A stretch of DNA of 39,247 nt from a virus, in the IMG/VR virus record IMGVR_UViG_3300042895_001352, positions 1 to 39,247 of that record. One strand, written 5' to 3'. Positions 1 through 9,886 of the stretch are shown piece after piece (positions within the stretch are counted from its first letter, which is position 1; every line of letters starts with the position of its first letter). A model generated the notes under the pieces. The model saw only the letters and a list, made by a program, of their open reading frames with translations, did not search any database and had not been told where the DNA came from. Both the position numbers and the translations under genes were made by a program.

Positions 1-2
1 AT

Positions 3-446
3 AAAGAAGGAATAACAGTTACACCTAAAGGGGACGTTAAAACCTATAGAAACCATAAAATAAATGAAATTGCTGCTAAAAATTTACATTACGATGAGAT
101 TGATCCAGCATATGAATTTGATTCTGTGGGGCCTGGTGATGAGAATTTAGGGTATAACGTTTATAACGCAACAAAACCACCATTTGATTTTGATTCCCAA
201 GGGCCGGCCGATCCGTATTATGGGGGTGGTTATCAACCTGGTGATGAGGATACTGATATTAATGATTCTAACGATACTACCGAATTTGACACGATAGATT
301 TTGATGACTACATTGATGATATGAGTTTTGATGATTTAGTTAATGATGAATCTTTGTTGGATAAGAAAGAAGATGAAATCGAAGAAATTTATGAAAACAT
401 AAATAAAACGAAAGACATGTTCAAAAGATTTAAAAAATTTAATTAA
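3..446 (+). CDS. Acidic protein, 5' end outside the window
   Basis: The frame is open from base 3 to the TAA at 444-446, so this is the last 147 residues of a longer protein. A GTG at base 126 could be read as a start, but the coding frame continues upstream of it without a stop. The visible part begins with a segment containing GITVTPKG, then a Gly/Pro/Tyr-rich stretch (DPYYGGGYQPGDED), then a very acidic tract of Asp-Asp-Tyr/Phe repeats, and a short basic C-terminus (FKRFKKFN). A similar VTPRG string ends the acidic protein at 30723-31979, which may indicate a shared C-terminal element. The TAA overlaps the next ATG, suggesting translational coupling. I do not recognise the family. Confidence 0.75.
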   Translation, partial: KEGITVTPKGDVKTYRNHKINEIAAKNLHYDEIDPAYEFDSVGPGDENLGYNVYNATKPPFDFDSQGPADPYYGGGYQPGDEDTDINDSNDTTEFDTIDFDDYIDDMSFDDLVNDESLLDKKEDEIEEIYENINKTKDMFKRFKKFN

Positions 447-751
447 TGGAGGTAATTGAAATTATATCAAATTACATTGATAAGACCCAAAATCTTATCA
501 TAGTTGAATTTAAAACAACTGAAGATGATGATGATATGGTTAGGGAAGACATTATTGAATACTCATTTTATGAGGAGTTTGGTTATGATAATAAAGATGT
601 TTTTGGTTTGTTTACTGAAGACGAGGACGATAACGATGAGTGGGATAATGATGAATATGATTTTATAACGGATGAAAGTAATTTAATGTCGTTCTTAAAT
701 GAATATTATGTTGTCTACTCGAATAAACTACCTAAAGCACAATTTAGATAA
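446..751 (+). CDS. Small acidic protein of unknown function
   Basis: A 101-aa protein starting at the ATG that overlaps the preceding stop (TAATG). It is rich in Asp and Glu, with runs such as EDDDD and EDEDDNDEWDNDEYD, and has no Cys and no membrane segment. It sits in a tight group with the acidic protein before it and the lysin three bases after it, so the three are probably made together. Highly acidic small proteins in phage operons can be DNA mimics, scaffolding parts or chaperones, but nothing here decides between these. Function unknown. Confidence 0.7.
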   Translation: MEVIEIISNYIDKTQNLIIVEFKTTEDDDDMVREDIIEYSFYEEFGYDNKDVFGLFTEDEDDNDEWDNDEYDFITDESNLMSFLNEYYVVYSNKLPKAQFR

Positions 752-754
752 GTT

Positions 755-2254
755 ATGTTTAAAAATATATTAAGTGAAATTCATAGACAAAAAAAACTTA
801 TGAATTTGACGGAAGACGAAAAAAATATTAAAACTGTCATTTTTGGTGATGACGTTATTGATAATATTGAAAAAAAGGATTTGGAAGAAATACCGGAATT
901 GATTAGTGGTGATATGAAATTAAAAGATATGATTTCTAATTTAAAATCCACCGACGAAAGACCCGAAGTTGATCATGTGTTCTTTTCAATAGGGAAAAAT
1001 GACCAATTTGAAAACTCAGATTTAATTGATATTCTTGCCCACAGACTAAAAGAAAAATTCCCCAATGCTAAATTATACGCAATTAGATCTATTTTAAATA
1101 ATAGTGAGTATAATAAATTTAGTGGAGACGTTAAAGAAAATGAAAAAGATATTGAAGATTTCTTTAAAGAATTTAAAAACAATAAAATTGATGTTGTTGG
1201 TCAGTATCGAATATTAGATGGCGAATCTTCAGGAAAGGAGAAAAAAGTTAAATCTTTACAAGATGAGATTTTAAATAAAATAGTTTTTGATGTTTTTAAA
1301 ACACCTTCAGAAAATGTGGATTTGGCAATTAAAAATGTGGATATTAGCGGAGAGGACGACTCCGATTTTGATACAATTTATGAATTTATTGGAAGATTTG
1401 AAAAAATCATCAAATCAAATAATGAATATAAAAAAAATATGTCTAGTAGTTTTAAACCCGATATTGAACAAATACAAATAGTTTTAAAATTTATAGACCA
1501 AGATAATGACGACCTAATAGTGACAGGTATTTATGATACCCCAACTGAAAACGCAATAGAAGATTTCCAAAGATCAAACAATTTAGAGGTAACTGGGGAA
1601 GCGGATAATGAGACTTTGGATGAGTTATTTTACGAATTGAAAGCGAAGGGGTTTGATGAGTTGGATTTGGCTAAGTATATGGTAAGTATCGATATTGACA
1701 GTAACATTAAAACTGGTAGTGATATTGAATCTTCATACGGAGAGACTTCAAACTCCGGTAAAGGGATAGCTGCGGGAGTTGCTGCAGGGGTAGGTATTGG
1801 TGTAGGCGTTTCTCTTGTTGATAGTGGTAGAACATCTAAAGTTGCTGGAACAAAATCAGAAGATGATAGAATTTACAGATCAATACTTTCAGGTATTGGT
1901 GCTGACGACACGGATGAGAATATGTTATTTTTTCACGCTTGGAGAAGTGCTGAGTCAGCAAAGGCAACCTATAATCCGTTTAATACAACGCAACGAATGG
2001 CTGGATCAACAAACTATAATAGTGTAGGTGTTAAGAATTACCCATCAGAAAAAGACGGGATTGACGCTACAGTTAAAACATTAAAAAATGGTTATTATCC
2101 TTGTATATTAGATGGATTAAGAAGAGATATTGGAGCAAAAAACATATCAAAAAATTGTTTAGCAAATTTAAAAACATGGGGTACTGGTGATTTAATTTTT
2201 AAAGTGTTAAATACGGGATCTTCTTTTACACCAACACCTATATATCGAAAATAA
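755..2254 (+). CDS. Virion-associated peptidoglycan hydrolase: SGNH-like, PG-binding and lysozyme-like parts
   Basis: A 499-aa multidomain protein likely to open the cell wall during infection. Residues 1-20 form a leader (KNILSEIHRQKKLM, then LTE) shared with other large proteins in this window. Residues about 25-150 resemble an SGNH hydrolase: a beta strand ending in FGDD where the GDS nucleophile motif is expected, and FFSIGKND matching the GxND block. The nucleophile Ser is thus Asp, and this part may be inactive. Residues about 235-295 resemble PG_binding_1 (TGIYDTPTENAIEDFQ). A glycine-zipper-like hydrophobic segment (GIAAGVAAGVGIGVGVSLV) follows at about 336-354. Residues about 390-475 match the lysozyme/transglycosylase-like domain common in phage lysins: FHAWRSAES with probable catalytic Glu400, then YNPFNTTQ, YNSVGVKNYP and TLKNGYYP. 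It lacks a signal peptide and has no adjacent holin, which fits a particle-borne lysin better than a free endolysin. Confidence 0.7.
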   Translation: MFKNILSEIHRQKKLMNLTEDEKNIKTVIFGDDVIDNIEKKDLEEIPELISGDMKLKDMISNLKSTDERPEVDHVFFSIGKNDQFENSDLIDILAHRLKEKFPNAKLYAIRSILNNSEYNKFSGDVKENEKDIEDFFKEFKNNKIDVVGQYRILDGESSGKEKKVKSLQDEILNKIVFDVFKTPSENVDLAIKNVDISGEDDSDFDTIYEFIGRFEKIIKSNNEYKKNMSSSFKPDIEQIQIVLKFIDQDNDDLIVTGIYDTPTENAIEDFQRSNNLEVTGEADNETLDELFYELKAKGFDELDLAKYMVSIDIDSNIKTGSDIESSYGETSNSGKGIAAGVAAGVGIGVGVSLVDSGRTSKVAGTKSEDDRIYRSILSGIGADDTDENMLFFHAWRSAESAKATYNPFNTTQRMAGSTNYNSVGVKNYPSEKDGIDATVKTLKNGYYPCILDGLRRDIGAKNISKNCLANLKTWGTGDLIFKVLNTGSSFTPTPIYRK

Positions 2255-2257
2255 AAG

Positions 2258-2265
2258 TATTTATA
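2258..2265 (+). promoter_or_regulatory. TATTTATA motif before 2270 gene
   Basis: Exact TATTTATA, ending 4 bases before the ATG at 2270. If it acts as a -10-like box, transcription would start at or next to the start codon. Confidence 0.55.
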
Positions 2266-2269
2266 GTAA

Positions 2270-2647
2270 ATGAAAAAATTAAACGAAAACATAGAAAGAA
2301 TAAAAAGTCTGATGAGCATCTTCGAAAATGAAGATGGTGTTGAAGATTATTTTAGGCAAAAATATACCGGACAATCGGGTCCTCATGATGCAGATGATAT
2401 GGCTCCTGATGGTATGGATGATGATTCTGATGTGAATGAAGAAGATTCGGACGAATTTGAAATAAAAGAGGAGGGTGAGGAAGCAACATCAACTACCAGT
2501 ACAGGGACTCAAACATCAGGTGCGGGTTCTCCGGGTTCTTGGTCACAAGGACACACAAAAGGACCTGGAAATCAAACAGGAAATACAAAATGGGCTGATA
2601 TTGTTGGTTCACAATTAAAAAGAGGACATGGAAATCCACTGAAATAA
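2270..2647 (+). CDS. Small acidic protein with shared leader
   Basis: A 125-aa protein opening with the leader MKKLNENIERIKSLM and IFE at residues 17-19, the same type of N-terminus as the large proteins around it. The rest is low complexity: an acidic Asp/Glu/Met stretch (DADDMAPDGMDDDSDV), a Thr/Ser/Gly-rich linker, and a short basic tail ending RGHGNPLK. No enzyme motif or membrane segment is visible. The leader and disorder suggest a head-internal or scaffold-like role, but this is inference. The 1031-aa gene begins one base after its stop codon, so they share a transcript. Confidence 0.7.
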   Translation: MKKLNENIERIKSLMSIFENEDGVEDYFRQKYTGQSGPHDADDMAPDGMDDDSDVNEEDSDEFEIKEEGEEATSTTSTGTQTSGAGSPGSWSQGHTKGPGNQTGNTKWADIVGSQLKRGHGNPLK

Positions 2648-2648
2648 T

Positions 2649-5600
2649 ATGAGTAAAATATTGACAGAAGATTTATTGGAAAGTTTGAGACTTATAAAAT
2701 ATAATAGGAATAGAACCCTATTGGAAAATAATTTGTTAATTGAACAAAGTGTATGGGATAGTAGTAATGGTGATAATAGATATTGGATATCACTTTACAA
2801 TAGGTTGAGGGATAGTGGTTTTGGTGTGAAATATGGAACACCTGACAGTAAACAAACGAATGACCCTAACCAATCGTCTTTTTTATATTGGGGTCCGTGG
2901 ATCATATGGAAAGACGTAACCAAAAACGGCGGATATCCAATCCAATTGTATTCCACTTCAGGTTCTTATACTTTTAAATGGAAATCAGGTAAATATAGAG
3001 GTGAAGAATTAAGTAAATCTATGGTTTTATGTAAACAAAAACCAAATGTTGATTTTATTTTAACTGATGTAATTCGGGTGAACGATATTAATAAAGCAAA
3101 AACACTAATATCTAATGGTGGGTGTCAAGGGTTAGTTAATAGTACCTTAGTGGGTGGGGTTGATATGGTTAGAACACAACAATTAACCAAAGATTTCCCT
3201 TATTGTTTTAAAACACCATCAAAAACCATTTCAAAAACCGATCCATTATATAAAGAAAAAATGGGTAAAGATTTTGAAATTGAAAGTGGTACTGGTGACG
3301 TTGTGTTAAAAAAACAAACTTCCAAATATACAGACATGTATGGGTTAGATATTTTACCATTAATTAATCGATCAACCGCAACAAGAGAAGACTTAATTAA
3401 CGTAATAAAGGGGGGTAAAACGACCAACCTTTATGACCTTGTTTGGAGTGACGGTATGAAATCTAAAGATATTGATAATTTAAAATATGCAGTCACCGAT
3501 ACAACACTTGCGGGTATTAGAGATGTTGATATTGAAAAAACATTTGAGTCTGGGTATAAACTTTTTCAACAAGCCCTTAAAGTCCGACAGTTAATGGGTT
3601 CGTACTGTAAGTGGAATTTAGATCCCACTTATACCAAAGATTTTGTTGTTGCAACAGAGCAAAATGCTCCTACTTTAAATAGAATACCACAACCATTACC
3701 AATTGATCCGACAATGATTGAACTGTCTTGGGTGGAAGCCGTAGGAGAGACTCTAAAACCAAAAAAAGATTTACAAATTTTCTTAAATGACGTTAGATCA
3801 ACTTTTGATCAACAAGAAAAAAACAAACAAACAAATCCTAATTTTGCTGAAATAAGTAAAGGGATAAAAAAACAAAATTGGGATCAAAATAAATCATTAA
3901 TATCACAATACAAACAAAAACAAAAAGATAATCCAAGTGGTAACTGGAATATCGTGATTCAAGACTACGAAAAAAGATTAAAAGAGGTTATTTCCGCAGC
4001 GACAAAAAGATGGTCAAGTAATGAAGGAAATGATGCTTTAAAGGTTGGATCAGAAAAAAGAGATGAACTTAGGGGTGTAATTGAATATATTAAACAACAT
4101 AACGATTTAATAACGTTACAGAAAAAAGAATGGGTTGATTCCTCGTGTAATAAACCAATTTACGTACCAACAAAATTAGTTGCAACTAAAGCCCAAATGG
4201 ATAAGGTGGGGGTTTCGACATCGTTTTGTAATACGTCATTAATTGGTAAATTAACCCTGTTTCAAGTTTGCGGTGATCCAAAAATGGGTGGGGTTTTTAT
4301 ACGACCATCAGAACTAAAAGATAGAAGTGATTTTGATTTTAAAACGTTTACCTTTAAAAAAATACAAAAACCTGATAATGCTTTATGTATGTGTTCTAAA
4401 AGAGAAGTATACGAAGGCGAAAAAGTAACGATTAATAATGCTAAATTAGCGATAATGTGTCATCCACCTGTTAAAGGAGGTTCGCCTTATTATGTGGATA
4501 TAACTACAGGTACTGTTGTGGTTAAGCCAAAAGAACACCTATTCTCATCAACAGATATGAGACAAATCCAACAAAAAATTGGTGATTGGGGTAAAGGTTG
4601 TTTTACCGGAGTTAACGATGAAGGTAAGACAGATTGGCATTGTTTGTTGGATGTTGCAAGTATTGCTGCGGTATTTATACCTGTTATTGGCCCAATAGTG
4701 TCAATGGGTATTGATGTTGTTAACGGTTTTTATTATTTCGCCGATGCCCAATTAGCTGAAACCGATTTAGATACAAACGCAGCGTATTTTTCTGCAGGAC
4801 TAACAATTTTAGGTGGTTTAGGTACGGGTCTTGGTCCGGCAAGAAGTATGTTAAAATCAGCACCAAACGCATCAAAAGTTATCGGGTATGCCGATAAATT
4901 GACATATAGGTTTGCAAAATTAGGTAAAAACGCAACTGAAGCGGAATTGGCGGCAGTAGCAAAAAATTTACAAGCACAGTATAAATTAACAAAATCCGAA
5001 TTAGCGATGGTTGATAAGTATATTGTTAGTTTAAATAAATTACAAGATCCGGCAATTAAAAAAATTGCCGATAATTATGTTAAATCGGTTAAAAAAATAA
5101 AAGGTAGATTAAATAGTAGTAGTTGGGAGGCGTTAATCGATAACAAATCTTTTAAGGATATTCTTTTAAAGAATGATGGAAATATATTAAAATCGATAGA
5201 ACAATTTAATAAAACAAAATTAGGTAAGGAGGTTTTAACTCAGGTCGGATTCTTTGCTGGAGGTGAAGCGATACTTCCAGGATTAATTACACCATTGTTT
5301 ATGGGGCAAATAAAATCAGGAAAATGGGGAACGTTTAGTCAACAACTACAGGTGAATAATAATGATTTACAACAGGTTTATGATAATTTTGGTGTTGATG
5401 TAGAAAACGAGACACAAAGAGATATCGATTTAACGTATTTAGAAAAGGCGTGGAAAGACCCTAATGCAATTACAATTAATGGTAAAAAAAGTGGATGGAG
5501 ACCAGGCGAATTAGTTCCACCAAAATACCGAACACCAATTTATAAAAAAAGAGTTGCGAATGACCAAACTGATCAATATTTAAGGGATTATGACTATTTT

Positions 5601-5744
5601 AAGTATGTTGATTATGAGGGTAAAGAGAAAGAGGAAGAGGAAGTCTTTCCCGATTTAAAAGGTGTAATTAAAACAAATAAAACAGACGAAGATAAACCAG
5701 ACAAAACATATTATTACGACAAGTCTGATGATGATTTTATTTAA
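2649..5744 (+). CDS. Large virion/ejection-type protein with membrane-active core
   Basis: 1031 aa. Residues 1-32 are a leader (SKILTEDLLESLRLI, then LLIE at 29-32). Residues about 38-120 form a module also found in the protein at 19697-21613: conserved YW..LY..L, G..VKYG, TDP/NDP..SSF.YW, WII, GGYP and a FK..GKY.G strand. The middle is Lys/Gln-rich, with Cys scattered at about 490-620. Residues about 665-735 hold two hydrophobic stretches (VASIAAVFIPVIGPIVSMGI and FSAGLTILGGLGTGLG), resembling the membrane or pre-toxin segment of polymorphic toxins. A third hydrophobic patch is near 865-890. The C-terminus has a GWRPGELVPPKYRTPIYKKR motif at about 948 that recurs in the next protein. A role in genome ejection or delivery across the envelope is plausible but unproven; no enzyme motif was seen. 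Confidence 0.6.
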   Translation: MSKILTEDLLESLRLIKYNRNRTLLENNLLIEQSVWDSSNGDNRYWISLYNRLRDSGFGVKYGTPDSKQTNDPNQSSFLYWGPWIIWKDVTKNGGYPIQLYSTSGSYTFKWKSGKYRGEELSKSMVLCKQKPNVDFILTDVIRVNDINKAKTLISNGGCQGLVNSTLVGGVDMVRTQQLTKDFPYCFKTPSKTISKTDPLYKEKMGKDFEIESGTGDVVLKKQTSKYTDMYGLDILPLINRSTATREDLINVIKGGKTTNLYDLVWSDGMKSKDIDNLKYAVTDTTLAGIRDVDIEKTFESGYKLFQQALKVRQLMGSYCKWNLDPTYTKDFVVATEQNAPTLNRIPQPLPIDPTMIELSWVEAVGETLKPKKDLQIFLNDVRSTFDQQEKNKQTNPNFAEISKGIKKQNWDQNKSLISQYKQKQKDNPSGNWNIVIQDYEKRLKEVISAATKRWSSNEGNDALKVGSEKRDELRGVIEYIKQHNDLITLQKKEWVDSSCNKPIYVPTKLVATKAQMDKVGVSTSFCNTSLIGKLTLFQVCGDPKMGGVFIRPSELKDRSDFDFKTFTFKKIQKPDNALCMCSKREVYEGEKVTINNAKLAIMCHPPVKGGSPYYVDITTGTVVVKPKEHLFSSTDMRQIQQKIGDWGKGCFTGVNDEGKTDWHCLLDVASIAAVFIPVIGPIVSMGIDVVNGFYYFADAQLAETDLDTNAAYFSAGLTILGGLGTGLGPARSMLKSAPNASKVIGYADKLTYRFAKLGKNATEAELAAVAKNLQAQYKLTKSELAMVDKYIVSLNKLQDPAIKKIADNYVKSVKKIKGRLNSSSWEALIDNKSFKDILLKNDGNILKSIEQFNKTKLGKEVLTQVGFFAGGEAILPGLITPLFMGQIKSGKWGTFSQQLQVNNNDLQQVYDNFGVDVENETQRDIDLTYLEKAWKDPNAITINGKKSGWRPGELVPPKYRTPIYKKRVANDQTDQYLRDYDYFKYVDYEGKEKEEEEVFPDLKGVIKTNKTDEDKPDKTYYYDKSDDDFI

Positions 5745-5760
5745 AATAAAAAAATCGAAC

Positions 5761-5768
5761 TATTTATA
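5761..5768 (+). promoter_or_regulatory. TATTTATA motif before 5786 gene
   Basis: Exact TATTTATA, 17 bases before the ATG at 5786; it lies in the 41-base gap after the previous stop codon. Confidence 0.55.
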
Positions 5769-5785
5769 TTAAAACACTTATAATA

Positions 5786-8700
5786 ATGGAAAAAAATATA
5801 TTAAATGAAATAACCAGACTCCAAGATTTGATGGGAATTTACACTAAACCATTAATTAACGAGAAAAAAAATACAGAAAAAAGATTAATATCTGAAATAA
5901 AATTAAAAACTAAACTTAATTTTCCTGACGTTAAATTATTTGATAAGTTTAGAAACTCGTCGAATTTTAAAAACATAGGTGGTTTATTGGATTTTAATTT
6001 TAAAAATCTTGGAGGATTTACCACTACACCACAAAATATAGATGGACTTATAAAACATTTAACGGACTTTAAACCAATTTGGATTGCGTCTTTAGTTGAC
6101 AACGGAGATAGTATTCAAAAGGCAACTGGCGCCATCAATAGTTCGTTATCGACTTTAAATAAAATAAAAAATAAATCACTAAAGCTAAATTTAGGAGACC
6201 TTGTTCCGGGCAAAAACTATCGTGTTTATGAAACAATTCCTAAAGAGGGTGGATTAAGAACCGCAGTATTAGACCAATACAAAAAAAAATACGGGATTAA
6301 GACATGGGATGAGTTTAAAGTTAAATTGGGTAAAAGTGCAGACGAGTTAAAACAACTAGACGCAGACGTTAACGCGGTTAGTGACGCAATAAAGAATGCT
6401 ACTGTACCTAAAGTTAAAGGAGGATCAACACCAAATCCTAAAGGAACAACAACACCAACCCTTTCACCTAGCGGTAGATATAAGGTAGGGACACCCGGAC
6501 ATACAGTAGAATCAACACCAAAACCTGATGGGAGTGGGTATTATGTGTGGAAGGATGTGAAAGATGAATGGCTAGGTGCTGGTGGTAAAAATAAAAATAC
6601 TTTATTAGATGAGGCTTTTAAAGAAGGTTGGAGACCGGGAGATGAGATACCCGATAAATTTAAATCCGGATACGCATCAACAACAAAAACTGATGTAGAT
6701 CAAATATTTGATGGATCCACAAACCTAAAAGAAAAAATAACCAATGTTAATAAAACTATAGACCCTAGAAATCCAACATACACTATTGATGAACTTAAAC
6801 GAAAATTTGGTATTGAGGGGGATGGTACACCCGAACAAATGTCTAAATTGGAAAGGGCTTGGGATGCTGGATATAGAGGGGATTCAAAATTTATAATAGA
6901 CGATGATTTAATAGTTAAAGATACTAAATTATCTGTGGAAAATTTAATTGGAAAAACTAAAGATACGGATGGTAATAATAAAAAATGGACTTTTGACGAA
7001 TCAAAAAAACGTTTTGGTTTAGATGATGATGCACCATCTGGTGATTATGAAAAATTTTACAACGCATGGAACGAAGGGTGGAGACCTAAAAATAAAAATG
7101 GTGAAACCATACCTGTAGAACCTAAATATCAAACAGAATTATATAAAAGACAACAAGAACTTAAAGCCGGTGATTTTTTTAATAATTTACCGAAAGAAAC
7201 AACAAAAGCACCTGGACCATTAACAAAAACTTGGTTGTGGATTCGACAAAATTTAATGTATAGACAAGCATCGACATGGGAAGATATACTTAGAAAATCG
7301 GCAGATGGAGATATTATTAAAACCAAACTCATGAATAGGTTGAGAGATGGTATTAATAAATTAAATTCCAAAAACTTAAATAGTATTAATCTTAACATAA
7401 TAAGGGAAGAGATATTAAAGGCAGGATTTGAAGGTGACGTTAAAACTGCTTGGGCTAAAAGTACAACAGATATCTATAAATCACAATTAATTAAGGAGTT
7501 AGAAACATCTGGTTTGGACGAAGCGAGGTTGGCCAAGGCGATAGAAGTTACTAATGACTTTTTTGATAAGTTGAATGGGGCTAAGTCTATTCAGGATCTT
7601 GATAATTTAAAGGGTGTATGGTCTTTAAAAACCGGAGAATATAATGGTTTAACTATTATAGATGAGTTAAAAAAAATTGCAGAGTCGGATGGTGGTACTA
7701 TGAAAATTCTACGTGGGGCTTATGGTTCTGATGTGGGTAAAGGTTTCTTAAATACAGTTTTAAATAGAAGTATAAATTTAATTAAATCGGGTAGTGTTTT
7801 TACACGTGCGGAGATATTAGCGTTTAGGGCTGCTAAAAATTTTACAAAGAATTCTGCTAAATATGATTTGTTTTGGAGGATCGTCTTTAAAAAAATACTT
7901 ATACCTACAACCTATGCTTTCATGGCATATTGGGCAAACACTGGAGCAATAATATTTGAGGAGAAGACTAATTGGAATTGGTTTAAATTAGATCAAGAAC
8001 CAATGTGGAAGCAAATCTTAAAAGGGATTGCTAATGGGTTTTTAGTTACTCAATTTTTTGATGGTCAAGAAAGAAGCGCTTTTGGTTACTTTTTACAATC
8101 TCTTACAAATATGTCAGGTACTGAACTTGATGATATTGCTTTAAGGATTTTTACCGCTAAAGGTAAAGAAAAGGATACCGTAACAGACCCTTATAAAATA
8201 AAATATGTTGAAGCCGGTACTAATATTGCGAATATTTATACATTTGAAGATAAATGGGTATACTTCCCAAGAGGTAAGTTTGGGTCTTACGATGAGGTAC
8301 AAGCTGAAATATATAAACTAAAAACTGATGGAGTTAAGGTTGTATGTGATGAAACGGACTATAGTGATAGTAGTCCTAACTCAGAAAGATTAAGTATTCC
8401 GAATGAGCTTGCCAAGTTTTGTAAATCTTGGAAATGTAACAAAGAAACGGGTAATTGTGCTGAAGTTACAGACGGAACTGGTGTGTACAAAACAAGAGAG
8501 GAGTGTGTAGGGAAAAGTAATTGTAAAAACGCAAGTCAAGATTATGAAAAGGAAAAAAAGAAAACGGAAGATGCTGAGAAGTTAAAAAAGGCCAAAGAAG
8601 AATATGAAAAATCCCAAAACAAAACAACAACAGTTACTCCAGGACAAACAGTTGAATATTTGAAGGTTGTTGCAAATAGAGATCTAAATATATCGAATAC

Positions 8701-9883
8701 TGCTGAATATACGCCAATGACAGAATATGGTATAAATTATAATAATAATCCAGTTTGGAGTCGTACTATTGGTGACATGATTTTTTTATTGTCTATTGAC
8801 GGTAATAATAAACTTTATAAAAAGGAATATCCTTCATCTAAATATTACGACGGTAGTATTAAAACAGAACAAAAAGTGTCCGATATGAGTAATACAAGTG
8901 GATGGATTTTAGTACCAGAAAAAACAAACGAAAGTATTGACAAAATAATAAAAAATATATTATCATCTAATATGGAAATAAGAAAAAGAAGAATCTTCGA
9001 ACAAGAAGATGAAAAGAGATTTGGTGAAAACAAATATGATCACCTTTACGACGCATTTACTTTTGAAAAGTACGATGATAAAACTGGTGAATTTAAAGAA
9101 ATTGAGACCGACTCTTTAAAACATGGAAAAATTAAAGAAAGATTTAACGACTTTATTAAAAGATATGACACCGACGATGCGTTCGTTAGGGCAGTTGTTG
9201 ATACACACGAAGACATTGCTAGAATTAAATACCTTAAAGACCAAGCAAATATTAGTGAGGCGTACTTAGCAACAGGTTTAGCGTTAGTACTTAACTCCAT
9301 TAGAGAATCAAAAGGTGAATATGAAATATTTTCAGTTAGTCGATCAAACGGAAACTGGCATTTAGTAAAAGGAGATTTTAACCAAAAAGAAATGTCAAAA
9401 ATGAAACTTACAAAACAAATTCCACCTGAGAAACAACCTAAGAAAAAAGAAAACGGCGTAGAGTCGTTAAAAAAAAAAGAACTGACAGGAATAACTCTTC
9501 TGAATCAAGATGAAAAAAAAGGTTTGGGTGAACTACCTATGCAGATTAAAAGGAAAGTATTAGAAAAACTTAGAAGTGGATGGGTTACTGAAAAACCATA
9601 TGAATTTTTAAAAGAATTTTATAGTGTTAGCGATATAAACTCAGTATTCAACGACAAGATTAAAATATATAAGTTAAACCCAACAAAAGAATTTTTTGAG
9701 TCTTTGGCTCAAAATTCGCCAAGAGTATTTATTAGGAAAGGTTTTTGTAAGTCTTTAAATGTAATAAAGAATACAAAAATTAGTAGTGAAAGTGGAGAGA
9801 AGATTTTTAAACATATTTTAGATAAATGTCAAACAAAATTTAAAGGCGAATATGGAGTTACCCAGATTAATAAATATTTATGA
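5786..9883 (+). CDS. Giant virion-type protein with GWRPG repeats
   Basis: 1365 aa, the second largest gene here. Residues 1-26 are the shared leader (EKNILNEITRLQDLMGIY, then LINE). A Thr/Pro linker lies near residues 210-235. Between about 250 and 460 a degenerate repeat of roughly 55-75 residues occurs three times, each with an AW/AF..G(W/Y)R core: FKEGWRPGDEIPDKF, AWDAGYRGD and AWNEGWRPKNKNG; the first and third run on into (I/V)P/EP.K(F/Y). A hydrophobic segment (ILIPTTYAFMAYWANTGAII) is near 705-725. A Cys cluster near 875-915 (FCKSWKCNKETGNC, EECVGKSNC) precedes a Lys/Glu coiled-coil stretch. The C-terminal 300 residues are charged and helical, with an internal RRIFEQEDEK that resembles a leader cut site. 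It is probably a virion protein; its enzymatic role, if any, is unknown. Confidence 0.6.
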   Translation: MEKNILNEITRLQDLMGIYTKPLINEKKNTEKRLISEIKLKTKLNFPDVKLFDKFRNSSNFKNIGGLLDFNFKNLGGFTTTPQNIDGLIKHLTDFKPIWIASLVDNGDSIQKATGAINSSLSTLNKIKNKSLKLNLGDLVPGKNYRVYETIPKEGGLRTAVLDQYKKKYGIKTWDEFKVKLGKSADELKQLDADVNAVSDAIKNATVPKVKGGSTPNPKGTTTPTLSPSGRYKVGTPGHTVESTPKPDGSGYYVWKDVKDEWLGAGGKNKNTLLDEAFKEGWRPGDEIPDKFKSGYASTTKTDVDQIFDGSTNLKEKITNVNKTIDPRNPTYTIDELKRKFGIEGDGTPEQMSKLERAWDAGYRGDSKFIIDDDLIVKDTKLSVENLIGKTKDTDGNNKKWTFDESKKRFGLDDDAPSGDYEKFYNAWNEGWRPKNKNGETIPVEPKYQTELYKRQQELKAGDFFNNLPKETTKAPGPLTKTWLWIRQNLMYRQASTWEDILRKSADGDIIKTKLMNRLRDGINKLNSKNLNSINLNIIREEILKAGFEGDVKTAWAKSTTDIYKSQLIKELETSGLDEARLAKAIEVTNDFFDKLNGAKSIQDLDNLKGVWSLKTGEYNGLTIIDELKKIAESDGGTMKILRGAYGSDVGKGFLNTVLNRSINLIKSGSVFTRAEILAFRAAKNFTKNSAKYDLFWRIVFKKILIPTTYAFMAYWANTGAIIFEEKTNWNWFKLDQEPMWKQILKGIANGFLVTQFFDGQERSAFGYFLQSLTNMSGTELDDIALRIFTAKGKEKDTVTDPYKIKYVEAGTNIANIYTFEDKWVYFPRGKFGSYDEVQAEIYKLKTDGVKVVCDETDYSDSSPNSERLSIPNELAKFCKSWKCNKETGNCAEVTDGTGVYKTREECVGKSNCKNASQDYEKEKKKTEDAEKLKKAKEEYEKSQNKTTTVTPGQTVEYLKVVANRDLNISNTAEYTPMTEYGINYNNNPVWSRTIGDMIFLLSIDGNNKLYKKEYPSSKYYDGSIKTEQKVSDMSNTSGWILVPEKTNESIDKIIKNILSSNMEIRKRRIFEQEDEKRFGENKYDHLYDAFTFEKYDDKTGEFKEIETDSLKHGKIKERFNDFIKRYDTDDAFVRAVVDTHEDIARIKYLKDQANISEAYLATGLALVLNSIRESKGEYEIFSVSRSNGNWHLVKGDFNQKEMSKMKLTKQIPPEKQPKKKENGVESLKKKELTGITLLNQDEKKGLGELPMQIKRKVLEKLRSGWVTEKPYEFLKEFYSVSDINSVFNDKIKIYKLNPTKEFFESLAQNSPRVFIRKGFCKSLNVIKNTKISSESGEKIFKHILDKCQTKFKGEYGVTQINKYL
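9875..9882 (+). promoter_or_regulatory. Promoter-like TATTTATG at start of small RNA
   Basis: A 7/8 match to TATTTATA, embedded in the last codons of the 1365-aa gene. Initiation from it would begin a transcript at roughly 9887 that covers only the noncoding stretch up to the terminator at 9984-10016. Confidence 0.35.
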
Positions 9884-9886
9884 TAA

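Noticed and set aside
126-128. GTG start for the first gene
   Set aside because: The same frame is open and codes a plausible protein up to the window edge, so the gene is truncated by the window.
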